Source: Alphaproteobacteria bacterium (GTDB lineage Bacteria > Pseudomonadota > Alphaproteobacteria > G02398745 > G023898745). From it: a stretch of 15,721 nucleotides of DNA. Below the pieces are notes generated by a model, which was not told the origin of the DNA, made no database searches, and worked only from the letters and a program-made list of their open reading frames with translations. Position numbers and translations under genes: made by a program. Shown one piece after another: positions 6,222 to 13,819 of this stretch; within the stretch, counting starts at the first letter, position 1; every line of letters begins with the position of its first letter. Where the stretch lies: assembly GCA_027366195.1 (NCBI GenBank), contig DAHXKW010000111.1, positions 1 to 15,721 of the forward strand. Direction: 5' to 3'.

Positions 6222-7706
6222 TTAAGCGAACTGCTTGCGAATTGTGTAAGCAAGCAAAAATCCATTCGCACCAAGAAAAACAAAGCCTATGAATCCTTGT
6301 GACTTTTTACACGCCTCTAATCTTTGTGCTAATCCCTGCTGATTTATCTTGGAAGTGTGAGAATTGGGATAAGACGTAAAAGTAGGAGAGGCGAGTGTAG
6401 GGAATGTGCTAATTTGTTGTGGGTTACTTTGCGTTAAAGGATCAGGCCCGAGTATTTTCCCAAAACCGGTTCGAATCAAGTTTTCGATATTAGTAAGTTT
6501 GGAAAGAATTTTTTGAAAATCTGTAATAGGAACAATTTGGGTAGTGTTCTGGATATCCGAATGCAGAGTTATTTTAATTAAACCTTGTAAGTTTTTATCA
6601 ACGATGGAGATCCGACTGGTATTATTTTGGAAATTGACAATGTTTTTAGGGGAAAAGCTGTCAAAAATATTATTCCCAATGCTGAGTTCATTTTGGATAT
6701 TTGTAAAGGTTAAGCTCATGCTGTCAGGACTTATAATAGCATTTTCGAAAATATTGTTTTTCAAGATAAGTCCTTCTGATATATTGTTAAATACAATAGA
6801 TCGTAACTTCGGTATTTTAGTATCAGCGAACGCGTCGTCTTCTATGATAACGCGTCCAGTAATATTAGATATCGTGATGTTTGTAAGGGATTCAAGGTTG
6901 TATCCTGCAAATGAGCTTTTTGCAATGCGTACATCGCCAACTATGTCTGAAATAATAATTTTTTGAAGTTGAGTTAATTGACCATTTTTTAGAGCAGCCA
7001 TATTGGTGGCATCAATGGCGCCGACCATTTTGTCAATGCGGTTCATATTTAATTCTATATTGCCCGTATTACCTGTGAACCTGAATTCATTGATAAATGA
7101 CAAGTCAACAGGTTGGAGATCTTCTGTGTCAGCTAGATATGCTTGGTGTATTGATTCTATTATTTTATAAGGAGGATAGGTTATAAAATAGTAGTTATCA
7201 CCTGAGGTACTTTCTGTTTTAGCTATTTTTCCTTTAATTGGTGCACCACTCTGTGTTAGCAATTGTGTGACATCGATGTATTTTTGAAACGAATTACCCG
7301 GAATAATAGGTAGAACACCAATGATGGGGTTACTAAGGACTAGATTATTTGGTAGATCAGGATTTTGCTTGAATAACGTTTTAGAGTAATCTTCAAAAGA
7401 TGCTGTCGTGCTATTTGCTCTATAATCAGCGTTTAGCACGCTCATATGTATTTTAGATAGCAGGGCTTTTTGAATTTTTTTGTTAAGATCAATGATGTCT
7501 TGTATGTGATCAAGCTTATACTGAGGCTCTTGTGATGCGAGGATCCAAATAGTTTTTCCCTTATACTGAGGATCGTTAAGTAAATCATTGACTTGAATAG
7601 TATTTTTCCCAATAATCAATGTCCCTTTGGGGCCAGCAAGGACTGGAATAACACTAGAAATAAGCCACTTTGGATAAACTTGCATGTGTTCAAATGTCGT
7701 AGGCAT
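6222..7706 (-). CDS. BspA-like leucine-rich-repeat-type protein with C-terminal membrane anchor
   Basis: This 494-aa protein is of unknown function. Residues about 246-354 hold four units of about 27 residues with the pattern 'L..I.I.NI.G.v.I....F', marked by F266, F293, F320 and F348 (SSFAG, DAFAD, NIFEN, NIFDS). This resembles LRR_5/BspA-like repeats, which form a beta-solenoid and often bind other proteins. A low-complexity Ser/Thr/Pro-rich stretch (about 420-455) follows, then a hydrophobic segment GFIGFVFLGANGFLLAY (471-487) and a basic tail, so the C-terminus is probably membrane-anchored. No signal peptide is evident. ATG 7706 has no Shine-Dalgarno; ATG 7685 is an alternative. BspA-like proteins are found in host-associated microbes, so a surface or effector role is possible but unproven. 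Confidence 0.72.
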   Translation of the reverse strand: MPTTFEHMQVYPKWLISSVIPVLAGPKGTLIIGKNTIQVNDLLNDPQYKGKTIWILASQEPQYKLDHIQDIIDLNKKIQKALLSKIHMSVLNADYRANSTTASFEDYSKTLFKQNPDLPNNLVLSNPIIGVLPIIPGNSFQKYIDVTQLLTQSGAPIKGKIAKTESTSGDNYYFITYPPYKIIESIHQAYLADTEDLQPVDLSFINEFRFTGNTGNIELNMNRIDKMVGAIDATNMAALKNGQLTQLQKIIISDIVGDVRIAKSSFAGYNLESLTNITISNITGRVIIEDDAFADTKIPKLRSIVFNNISEGLILKNNIFENAIISPDSMSLTFTNIQNELSIGNNIFDSFSPKNIVNFQNNTSRISIVDKNLQGLIKITLHSDIQNTTQIVPITDFQKILSKLTNIENLIRTGFGKILGPDPLTQSNPQQISTFPTLASPTFTSYPNSHTSKINQQGLAQRLEACKKSQGFIGFVFLGANGFLLAYTIRKQFA

Positions 7707-7865
7707 GCAATATTATTAAATATATTTCGTTAATTATATTTTATATTATAATTTAAATATATAAAACATAAATTATTTACATGTGCCGGATTATGCTTGC
7801 ATTTTTCCAAGTTAATTTTTTCTTTACACTTCTCTAGTCTTAATAAACTTAAGCATAGTGATCAA
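7707..7865. promoter_or_regulatory. Divergent, very AT-rich intergenic region
   Basis: This spacer separates the BspA-like gene (minus) from tssG (plus). It is nearly all A and T from 7707 to 7780 and holds TATAAT-like hexamers (for example 7747-7752), but no clear -35 or extended -10. It presumably carries both promoters. The right part could be coding if tssG starts at TTG 7797. Confidence 0.35.
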
Positions 7866-8885
7866 ATGGTTGTTAATATTTCTTTACCAGCTAAAATCAC
7901 ATATAAATCATGCGACGTATATCGTTTATTAGATCATTTATATGCACGCTATTGCCGAGAAAATAAGTGCAAAGGGGGGCTTGAACAGAGATTTGGTGAT
8001 AATATTAATCCTAAAAAAGATTTGGTACATATTCAAAGCCACGTAACCTTTGGGCATAAAGCTTCAAGTGTGCAAGATATTGAAGAAAGTGAGGATGGAA
8101 GTTATACAATTTTATTAAATCATCTTAGTTTGGCTGGTGTATATGGTCCTTTGCCAGATGTTTATGGAGAATTTATAGCCGATAAGCAGAATCGAGATAT
8201 GCGAGATTTCTTAGATATTTTCCACCATAGACTGATGGCATTACTTTACCGTTTATATCGAAAAAATAGGGTATACTTAGGATCAATTGATCCACGCGAT
8301 AATATTATTGGCCGTATTTTACACCATCTGACTGGTTTGTCGTTATTTGATGGGCTTGATGCATCAACCCCTTTCCATTTCCGAGAAACCGGTGTTTATC
8401 CATTATTCAGTTTGTTTTGGAAAAACGGTCCCTCGATTTCTGGCGTAAAAGAGCTGGTAGCTGGTTATTTTCAAGTTCAAACAAAAGTCTTTCCTTTTCT
8501 TGGAGGGTGGGTTTATTTGGATCGTTCAGAATACAATCATTTGAACCAAAAATATAACGTGTTAAATAAAGATTTGGTTATTGGGCATAAAGTGTGGGAC
8601 GATACTTATGGTTTTAGGGTATCTATTGGTCCCTTAGATTTTGAAACCTACTTAAAGTTTATACCGCCCATGCACCAAAATTTTTCTGTTTTAAAGGAAC
8701 TTTTGTTTTACTACGTAGGCAGTCAATATTATGTGCCATTAGTGCTGCATTTAAAGTCCACAAAAGTGCCAACTTTAAGTTTAGGGCAAAAAAGTTTTTT
8801 GAATTTTACCACCTGGATTTCGAAAGAAAATAACCAAGTAAAAGATACGCGTGTTGAGACAGTTATGTTAAGAGGGGATGGTTAA
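7866..8885 (+). CDS. tssG: Type VI secretion baseplate protein TssG (ImpH/VasB)
   Basis: TssG is a wedge subunit of the T6SS baseplate that works with TssE, TssF and TssK. Family marks in order are: FGHKASSVQDIEE (vRF-like strand), LNHLSLAGVYGPLPDVYGEF (the conserved 'GLxGxxGpLP' block), DMRDFLDIFHHRL, GVKELVAGYFQV, the VFPFLGGWVYL strand, DLVIGHKVWDD, SIGPLDFETYLKFIPP, and near the C-terminus LNFTTWI. Length is 339 aa from ATG 7866, typical for the family; TTG 7797 would add 23 residues without family similarity. No other T6SS gene is in the window. The stop codon shares TTAA with the convergent aroK-like stop. Confidence 0.85.
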   Translation: MVVNISLPAKITYKSCDVYRLLDHLYARYCRENKCKGGLEQRFGDNINPKKDLVHIQSHVTFGHKASSVQDIEESEDGSYTILLNHLSLAGVYGPLPDVYGEFIADKQNRDMRDFLDIFHHRLMALLYRLYRKNRVYLGSIDPRDNIIGRILHHLTGLSLFDGLDASTPFHFRETGVYPLFSLFWKNGPSISGVKELVAGYFQVQTKVFPFLGGWVYLDRSEYNHLNQKYNVLNKDLVIGHKVWDDTYGFRVSIGPLDFETYLKFIPPMHQNFSVLKELLFYYVGSQYYVPLVLHLKSTKVPTLSLGQKSFLNFTTWISKENNQVKDTRVETVMLRGDG

Positions 8886-9475
8886 ATAGTTTTTAGTACA
8901 CATTCATCAGGGAAATGTTTCTGAACGTATTCACTTACGTGCTGAATAACTCTATCCACAGTTAGATTTGTGGGTTCGTCAAAAGTATCCACATGTATGT
9001 TTGCTTTTTCATAAACGGGGTAAAATTCTTTGATAATTTCCTCAAGGGTTTCTCTTTCTTTTCCTCGTTCAAGGTTTGGGCGGTCGGAACGTCTTGCTAC
9101 ACGAGAAACTAGTGTTTCTAAATCAGCTTTCAACCAAACAGAAATTCCGCGTTCCTGAACCAATTTTAAGGTTGGCTCATATTGTAAAGAACTTCCCCCT
9201 GTGGCAAGGACATGGACTTCTTGATCTAGTAAGCGCTTGATAACCTTATATTCTCCTTCTACAAAAGCTTTCTCACCATAGACGGAATAAATTGATTTGA
9301 TAGGGCATCCAGCAGCAGCCTCAAGCTCATGATCTGAATCGTAGAAAGGTAACCCTAAACGTTTCGCAAGGCGACGGCCAATACTCGTTTTGCCACATCC
9401 CATACAGCCAACAAGGACAATGGTCCGGTTTGGCACAAAGCTGATTGTTGCAAGATTATACGTATTCTTGATCAT
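8882..9475 (-). CDS. aroK: Shikimate kinase-family protein with altered shikimate site
   Basis: The AroK fold phosphorylates shikimate with ATP. The ATP side is intact: Walker A GCMGCGKT (about residues 23-30) and the lid RSDRP. Overall similarity to alphaproteobacterial AroK is high (RTIVLVG, LGLPFYDSD, GISVWL, VARR). Three positions known to hold shikimate differ: the Arg of 'FRxGE' is Val (FVEGE, about 72), the third Gly of 'TGGG' is Ser (TGGSS, about 95), and the Arg of 'ERYPVY' is Phe (EFYPVY, about 151). The Asp of DSD is kept. It may be decaying or repurposed. ATG 9475 is chosen over GTG 9484 because GGGGA sits just upstream. It is probably co-transcribed with tRNA-Asn, whose 3' end is 38 bp upstream. 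No aroB neighbour is present. Confidence 0.82.
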   Translation of the reverse strand: MIKNTYNLATISFVPNRTIVLVGCMGCGKTSIGRRLAKRLGLPFYDSDHELEAAAGCPIKSIYSVYGEKAFVEGEYKVIKRLLDQEVHVLATGGSSLQYEPTLKLVQERGISVWLKADLETLVSRVARRSDRPNLERGKERETLEEIIKEFYPVYEKANIHVDTFDEPTNLTVDRVIQHVSEYVQKHFPDECVLKTI

Positions 9476-9513
9476 TGTCCCCACTGATAGGTTGTATTAT
9501 TGTCACAAAAATA

Positions 9514-9589
9514 TGGCTCCTCGGGACGGACTCGAACCGCCGACCCAGTGGTTAACAGCCACTTGCTCTACCGACTGAGCTACCGAGGA
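9514..9589 (-). tRNA. tRNA-Asn(GTT)
   Basis: A 76-nt cloverleaf with encoded CCA. The acceptor arms are TCCTCGG and CCGAGGA, the D arm is GCTCAGTCGGTAGAGC, and the anticodon stem AGTGG/CCACT holds loop CTGTTAA with anticodon GTT. The variable loop and the T arm with GGTTCGAGTCC are normal. All stems pair. It is the only RNA gene seen in the window. Confidence 0.96.
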
Positions 9590-9597
9590 TCTTCTTT

Positions 9598-9628
9598 ATT
9601 ATATAGGAAAAGCACAATATGCTGTCAA
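9598..9628 (-). promoter_or_regulatory. Sigma70 promoter for tRNA-Asn
   Basis: On the minus strand TTGACA (9623-9628) is a perfect -35. A 17-bp spacer and TATATA (9600-9605, continuing AAT) follow. The predicted start lies about four bases before the mature 5' end of the tRNA. This is the best promoter in the window. Confidence 0.75.
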
Positions 9629-9679
9629 ACATAATTTGGCAGTATTCGTTTTTAATGAGAAAATTTAATTATTAAATAA

Positions 9680-9688
9680 TGTTATAAT
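9680..9688 (+). promoter_or_regulatory. Extended -10 promoter for the SNase-like gene
   Basis: Reads TGTTATAAT, with no clear -35. It lies 28 bp before ATG 9717 and matches the extended -10 type seen before fabH and nfu. Confidence 0.45.
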
Positions 9689-9716
9689 ATATTATGATTT
9701 ATATTAAACATTATTA

Positions 9717-10118
9717 ATGTTTTTATTTTCAATACTATTAGGGGCGCCTGCTAATATTGATCCAAACAACAAAAAATTAACGGGATTTTATACGGTTGAA
9801 GCACCGACCAATTTTGCATCTAATGATATCCGTCCTTGCCATATTGTACGTGTTGTTAATGGGGAAATTCTTATCTATCAAACAGATCAAATGCATCCGC
9901 TGTTGCGTATTTTACGTTTTCATATTCGCGGCGTGAATATTGATGCCATACGTAATAAACAAGTGACTATTTTAATTAAGCACTTGCTACTTAAGGGTAA
10001 AAGAATTTTATGGCTTAATCCAAAGTGGTGCGAAGGATTAGGGGCTATTGAGGTAGATGTTTACGTGGATGGTCAATCTTTAGCTGTTGTTTTACAAGAA
10101 TACCTAAAACAAGATTAA
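9717..10118 (+). CDS. Small protein with a degenerate staphylococcal-nuclease-like fold
   Basis: This 133-aa protein aligns by pattern with thermonuclease (SNase, OB-fold) domains: HIVRVVNGEILIY (the 'vvDGDT' strand), LRFHIRGVNIDAI ('iRl.GIDaPE') and VDVYVDGQSLAVVLQEY (the C-terminal 'v.VdG..l...Li'). The catalytic acids and arginines of the nuclease are missing: 'DGDT' reads NGEI, no APE follows the RGVN strand, and the DRYGR segment is lost. I would expect a binding or structural role, not a nuclease. The N-terminus (MFLFSILLGAPAN) is hydrophobic but short for a signal peptide; an upstream in-frame stop excludes a longer start. The assignment is tentative. Confidence 0.55.
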   Translation: MFLFSILLGAPANIDPNNKKLTGFYTVEAPTNFASNDIRPCHIVRVVNGEILIYQTDQMHPLLRILRFHIRGVNIDAIRNKQVTILIKHLLLKGKRILWLNPKWCEGLGAIEVDVYVDGQSLAVVLQEYLKQD

Positions 10119-10145
10119 TTAAAATTGTCTTAAATTTTAATTAAT
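10114..10145. repeat. Perfect 13-bp A/T-only inverted repeat at the stop of the SNase-like gene
   Basis: Arms ATTAATTAAAATT (10114-10126) and AATTTTAATTAAT (10133-10145) flank a 6-base loop GTCTTA and take in the TAA stop (10116-10118). There is no GC base in the stem and no T-tract after it, so it is not a classic terminator. It may act as an mRNA 3' structure or a protein site. Confidence 0.7.
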
Positions 10146-10182
10146 GTCACACTGAGAATGAGATTTGTGTCGTTTAAGCGTT

Positions 10183-11502
10183 ATGTCTTCAATCAAGCAA
10201 AAGTTGTTACTTTGTAAGATTACTATGGCGCTTTTTGTATTGGATGGCTGTGTTCCCCAACAGGTCGCAACTGATATTGAATATCAAAAACGTATGTTTC
10301 AGTTTCATTATGTTCGTCGTGGGGATACGCTTGAAAGTGTTTCAAAATTATATGATATGTCGGAAAAAGATTTGATTTATATTAATCATTTGAAGTCACC
10401 ATATCATTTAACATCAGGTATGCGATTACATGTACACAAGAAAGGATTTACGGATCATGTGGGTGAGGTTATGGAAGATCCCAAGCTGCCACATCATATA
10501 GAGAGAGATAAAGGTAATTTAGAACTAACCGATCAAGAGGATTTTCCTGGTCCGAAAAAGAATAGAATCCCACGTACAGCGCACGTGGTAGCTAGACATA
10601 AGGGGCTTGGTAAACTTTTTGTGCCGCTGATTGCTGCTGGAGGAGCGTTGGCAACGTTAAGTCCTAAAATTGCATTTGCGGCAGGTCCCAAAGGGGGAAC
10701 AGGATCAGTTGGTTCGGGAGGAAGTATTCCATCTGGTAAAACTTTTCCAGGAGGATCTGCAGGTAAAAAAATAACTGCTGATCCTTCAGATCCACCCGGT
10801 AATTTGGCTAGTGGTTCGTCTGGTAATCATTTAATGAAAAAAGGGCAGGGGAAACTTATGGCAGCTAATATACCAGGCTCTTTTCTAGATGGAGATGGTC
10901 AGGCGCCTATTGTGATGCGTTCAGCATTGCAGAAAGGTGAAGAGGAAGTTGAAGATTTACTAAAGGAAACGGCTTTGCCTGTTCTTGGTTTGGCTACGGG
11001 TGGTCTTGGATTGGGGGCTGCGCTTATTTCATCACTTGAGAATCATAAAAAGGTTCCTGTTGTTAGAACGGCTGCTGCCACAACAAGTGGTTGTTGTGGG
11101 TCAAATCCTTGCTTTACATGGCCGGTTAATAATAAAGGGCGTAATTTCGTATTTGATCCTAAGAATCGGCGCATTGTTATTTTGAATACGCATAGTGAGC
11201 GTTATGTGCGTGCGGCAAGTAGTGGCGTTATTTCTAAAATCATAGCGCCGACGAATACAGCCAATATGAATATGTACACGATAATTATTGATCATAGTAC
11301 GCCACAATGTAATTCAACCTATAGATCTGTATATTCTGGTCTTGTTAAAATTCCTGACACCATAACGGTAGGACGAACAGTAAATCGGGATATGGTGATC
11401 GGAGAAATTAAACCGTGTTGTAATGATTCTCGTTTGTTTTTTCAGATTCTAGATTCGGGTATACCGGTGAAGAATACGCGTCGCTACCTTCCTGGAGTTT
11501 AA
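10183..11502 (+). CDS. NlpD-like LysM lipoprotein with degenerate LytM/M23 domain
   Basis: The N-terminus has a basic hydrophobic signal ending LFVLDGC, a near-lipobox with Cys at about residue 23. A LysM domain (FHYVRRGDTLESVSKLY to MRLHV, about 41-84) binds peptidoglycan. A Gly/Ser-rich middle holds a second signal-like hydrophobic stretch, LFVPLIAAGGALATLSPKIA (about 145-164), and another near 265-284. The C-terminal ~130 residues (from CFTWPV) follow the M23 pattern, but all zinc ligands are gone (NTHSERY, YRSVY and LFFQI replace the HxxxD and HxH sites), so it cannot be a hydrolase. Catalytically dead LytM proteins of this layout, such as NlpD, activate amidases in cell division. ATG 10183 is preferred over TTG 10165. 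Cys pairs (GCC and PCCN) flank the domain. Confidence 0.75.
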   Translation: MSSIKQKLLLCKITMALFVLDGCVPQQVATDIEYQKRMFQFHYVRRGDTLESVSKLYDMSEKDLIYINHLKSPYHLTSGMRLHVHKKGFTDHVGEVMEDPKLPHHIERDKGNLELTDQEDFPGPKKNRIPRTAHVVARHKGLGKLFVPLIAAGGALATLSPKIAFAAGPKGGTGSVGSGGSIPSGKTFPGGSAGKKITADPSDPPGNLASGSSGNHLMKKGQGKLMAANIPGSFLDGDGQAPIVMRSALQKGEEEVEDLLKETALPVLGLATGGLGLGAALISSLENHKKVPVVRTAAATTSGCCGSNPCFTWPVNNKGRNFVFDPKNRRIVILNTHSERYVRAASSGVISKIIAPTNTANMNMYTIIIDHSTPQCNSTYRSVYSGLVKIPDTITVGRTVNRDMVIGEIKPCCNDSRLFFQILDSGIPVKNTRRYLPGV

Positions 11503-13819
11503 CTTGAAGTAACTCCAATATTTTCTTTAAGACAAGTAGGTGCTGACGAGGAGGATACTTAATAGAGATTGAGTTGTTATTTCGTATTGTAATGTTTTTA
11601 TCTGCGCTAAAAATGTGCAACAACTGCTTGGGGAAATGATAGAAAGTTATCAGCACACCTGTTTCTCCCATATTGATTTTAGATATTTTGCATTGTCTAC
11701 AAATTTGTTTGATGGCAATAACTTCTAGCAAATTAAGAACAGGTGTTGGGGGAGATCCAAATCTATCCGTTAACTCTGCTTTCATGTTTTTTATTTCGTC
11801 CATAGTTTTCAGGGATGCGATGAGATTATAAAGTTCCATCCGGACATGCGTTGTATCAATATAATCTTCTGGAATATAGACAGGCATATTTAGGTTAATT
11901 TCAACGTCCTGTTCTTCAAGATCCGATGTTTTATGGTTTTTCATTTGCTCTAAAGTTGATTCTAATAAGTTTTGGTAAAGTTCTATACCAATCTCTTGAA
12001 TATGGCCAGATTGTTCCGATCCAACTAGATTACCGTATCCTCGGATATCCATATCTTGTGTGGCTAAAGAAAATCCAATGCCCAGTTTGTTTAGTTGCTG
12101 TATAGCATTAAGTCGTTTAACCGCATTATGTGTAAGAATTGTATTTTCTGGATATGTCAAAAAAGCATAAGCGGGTATGTCTGAGCGTCCCACACGTCCA
12201 CGCATTTGATAAAGTTGAGCTAGTCCGAATAAATGAGAGTTTTGGATGATTAATGTATTTGCATCTGGGAAATCAACACCAGCTTCAATGATAGAGGTGG
12301 CGAGAATTAAATCATACTTTTTTTCAGAAAAGTGGATCAATAAATTGGCAATTTCTTCTGGATCCATACCGCCATGTGCTAGACAGATTCGGGCATTTGG
12401 GGCCAGACGTTTAATTGTTTGCTGGGTATCATGCATATCACGAATGCGCGGCACAATCCAAAAAATTTGGCCATTTCGTTCCATCTCATTTTGCAGTGCT
12501 TGTTGAATTTGTATGGTATCAAAAGCGCCAGTGAATGTATTGATTGGTTTACGATTCACAGGTGGAGATGATAAAAGGCTCAATTCTTTTATACCGGCCA
12601 AAGACAGCTGTAAAGTTCTTGGAATTGGTGTTGCTGATAAAGAAAGTACATGGACATGTGGATATAGTTTTTTTATTTTTTCTTTTTGCTTCACCCCAAA
12701 GTGATGTTCTTCATCAACAATCAGTAGTCCAAGGTTTTTAAAAGCCAATTGTTCGGAAAGTATCCCTGTCGTGCCAACCACAATATTTGTTTGTCCTGTT
12801 GCCAGATTTTTTTTAGTTTCATTTTGCTGAGTTGTTGAAACAAGGCGTGAAATTTGTGCAATATGTACTGATTTATCAAAGCGTGATTGGAGTGTTCTAT
12901 AATGTTGCAAGCACAATGTTGTTGTTGGCGTTAAAATAGCTACTTGGTATCCAGATTGAATGGTGGCGAAAATAGCACGTAGCGCTACTTCTGTTTTTCC
13001 AAATCCAGCATCGCCGCAGACTATACGATCCATAATCAGACCTGATTCTAGATCAGATAAAACGTCATGAATGGCAGTAAGCTGATCTCTAGTTTCAATA
13101 TATTTAAATCCTTCAGCGAATTGATCCATTAATTTTGGGTCATATGTGATGATAGGGGCCGGAACTAATTTGCGTTTGGCTGCTGTTTGAAGAAGTTCAG
13201 CGCATATTGCATTAATACGTTCTTTCGCTTTCGCTTTACGTTTTTGGAATTGCAAACTACCAAGTTCATCTAGGGTAACAGACATATCGCTGTCACCATA
13301 TCGCGATAGATTGTCGAATGCTTCAATGGGGACATATAATTTTTGTTGGCCGCTATATAGAAGCTTGAGACATTCATGGATATGTTCATTGATTTTAATT
13401 TTCTCAAGTCCTAAAAATTGACCAATCCCGTGTTTTTTATGGACAACATAATCACCAACATCAAAGTCTTGCCGGAAAATTTTGGCTTTTGTTTGCTGTT
13501 TGGCATAGATAGGACCTAATATTTCTTCTTCTGCGAAAATTACAGTGTCACCTATTCGATATCCGTGTTGGATAGGTAGGGGAATAACGCATATTTGTTT
13601 TTGCGGAGATAAAGGAAAAGTTTGTTGTAAAGAGATAGGAATGCCATGTTCTTGAAAAACCAAGTACAATCGACGGGGGTTTAGAGAACCGATAACAACG
13701 TTATGATCTTTTAATTCTGTTTGCAAAACATCCAATGCCTCTCGGATGTGTTTGAAAATCCTATATCCATGTCGCTTTGGTTCTTCATACAGATTTAATG
13801 GTAATTGTTGTATGCGCAC
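11408..13819 (-). CDS. mfd: Transcription-repair coupling factor Mfd, lacking the UvrB-like N-terminal module
   Basis: Mfd binds stalled RNA polymerase and pushes it off DNA lesions. Present are a D3-like segment (1-110), the CarD-like RNAP-interaction domain (VGDYVVHKKHGIGQFLGLEK, about 121-140), the translocase motor with Walker A GDAGFGKT (269-276), DEEHHFG (369-375), SATPIPR (395-401) and QMRGRVGRSD, and the C-terminal D7 (DRFGSPPTPVLNLLE). At 803 aa against about 1,150 for the family, it lacks the first ~350 residues (D1a-D2-D1b, the UvrA-binding UvrB-like module). The frame is open only to a TGA at 13856-13858 and the next gene ends at 13869, so the missing part is not nearby. The start GTG 13819 is weakly supported. 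The last ~30 residues overlap the opposite-strand NlpD-like gene by 95 bp. Confidence 0.88.
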   Translation of the reverse strand: MRIQQLPLNLYEEPKRHGYRIFKHIREALDVLQTELKDHNVVIGSLNPRRLYLVFQEHGIPISLQQTFPLSPQKQICVIPLPIQHGYRIGDTVIFAEEEILGPIYAKQQTKAKIFRQDFDVGDYVVHKKHGIGQFLGLEKIKINEHIHECLKLLYSGQQKLYVPIEAFDNLSRYGDSDMSVTLDELGSLQFQKRKAKAKERINAICAELLQTAAKRKLVPAPIITYDPKLMDQFAEGFKYIETRDQLTAIHDVLSDLESGLIMDRIVCGDAGFGKTEVALRAIFATIQSGYQVAILTPTTTLCLQHYRTLQSRFDKSVHIAQISRLVSTTQQNETKKNLATGQTNIVVGTTGILSEQLAFKNLGLLIVDEEHHFGVKQKEKIKKLYPHVHVLSLSATPIPRTLQLSLAGIKELSLLSSPPVNRKPINTFTGAFDTIQIQQALQNEMERNGQIFWIVPRIRDMHDTQQTIKRLAPNARICLAHGGMDPEEIANLLIHFSEKKYDLILATSIIEAGVDFPDANTLIIQNSHLFGLAQLYQMRGRVGRSDIPAYAFLTYPENTILTHNAVKRLNAIQQLNKLGIGFSLATQDMDIRGYGNLVGSEQSGHIQEIGIELYQNLLESTLEQMKNHKTSDLEEQDVEINLNMPVYIPEDYIDTTHVRMELYNLIASLKTMDEIKNMKAELTDRFGSPPTPVLNLLEVIAIKQICRQCKISKINMGETGVLITFYHFPKQLLHIFSADKNITIRNNNSISIKYPPRQHLLVLKKILELLQVKLQEGSDAYSSPVYPNLESEKTNENHYNTV
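11493..11517 (+). terminator. Hairpin at the stop of the NlpD-like gene
   Basis: Arms TGGAGTT (11493-11499) and AACTCCA (11511-11517) with an 11-base loop, followed by the T-rich ATATTTTCTTT. It takes in the TAA stop. It is a weak intrinsic terminator candidate, and it lies inside the antisense mfd coding sequence. Confidence 0.35.

Noticed and set aside
6189..6225. AT-rich imperfect palindrome followed by GGTTTTTATT as a terminator
   Set aside because: The stem has mismatches and the T-run is on the strand opposite to both flanking genes.
6544..6966. Long plus-strand frame of 140 codons inside the BspA-like gene
   Set aside because: It is a shadow of the minus-strand repeats, with no known motif or ribosome binding site; the minus frame has the patterned repeat and anchor.
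9390..9578. Plus-strand frame spanning the aroK start and the tRNA
   Set aside because: It runs across the antisense of tRNA-Asn, and its PRDGLEPPTQ-type translation is the familiar artefact of reading a tRNA backwards.
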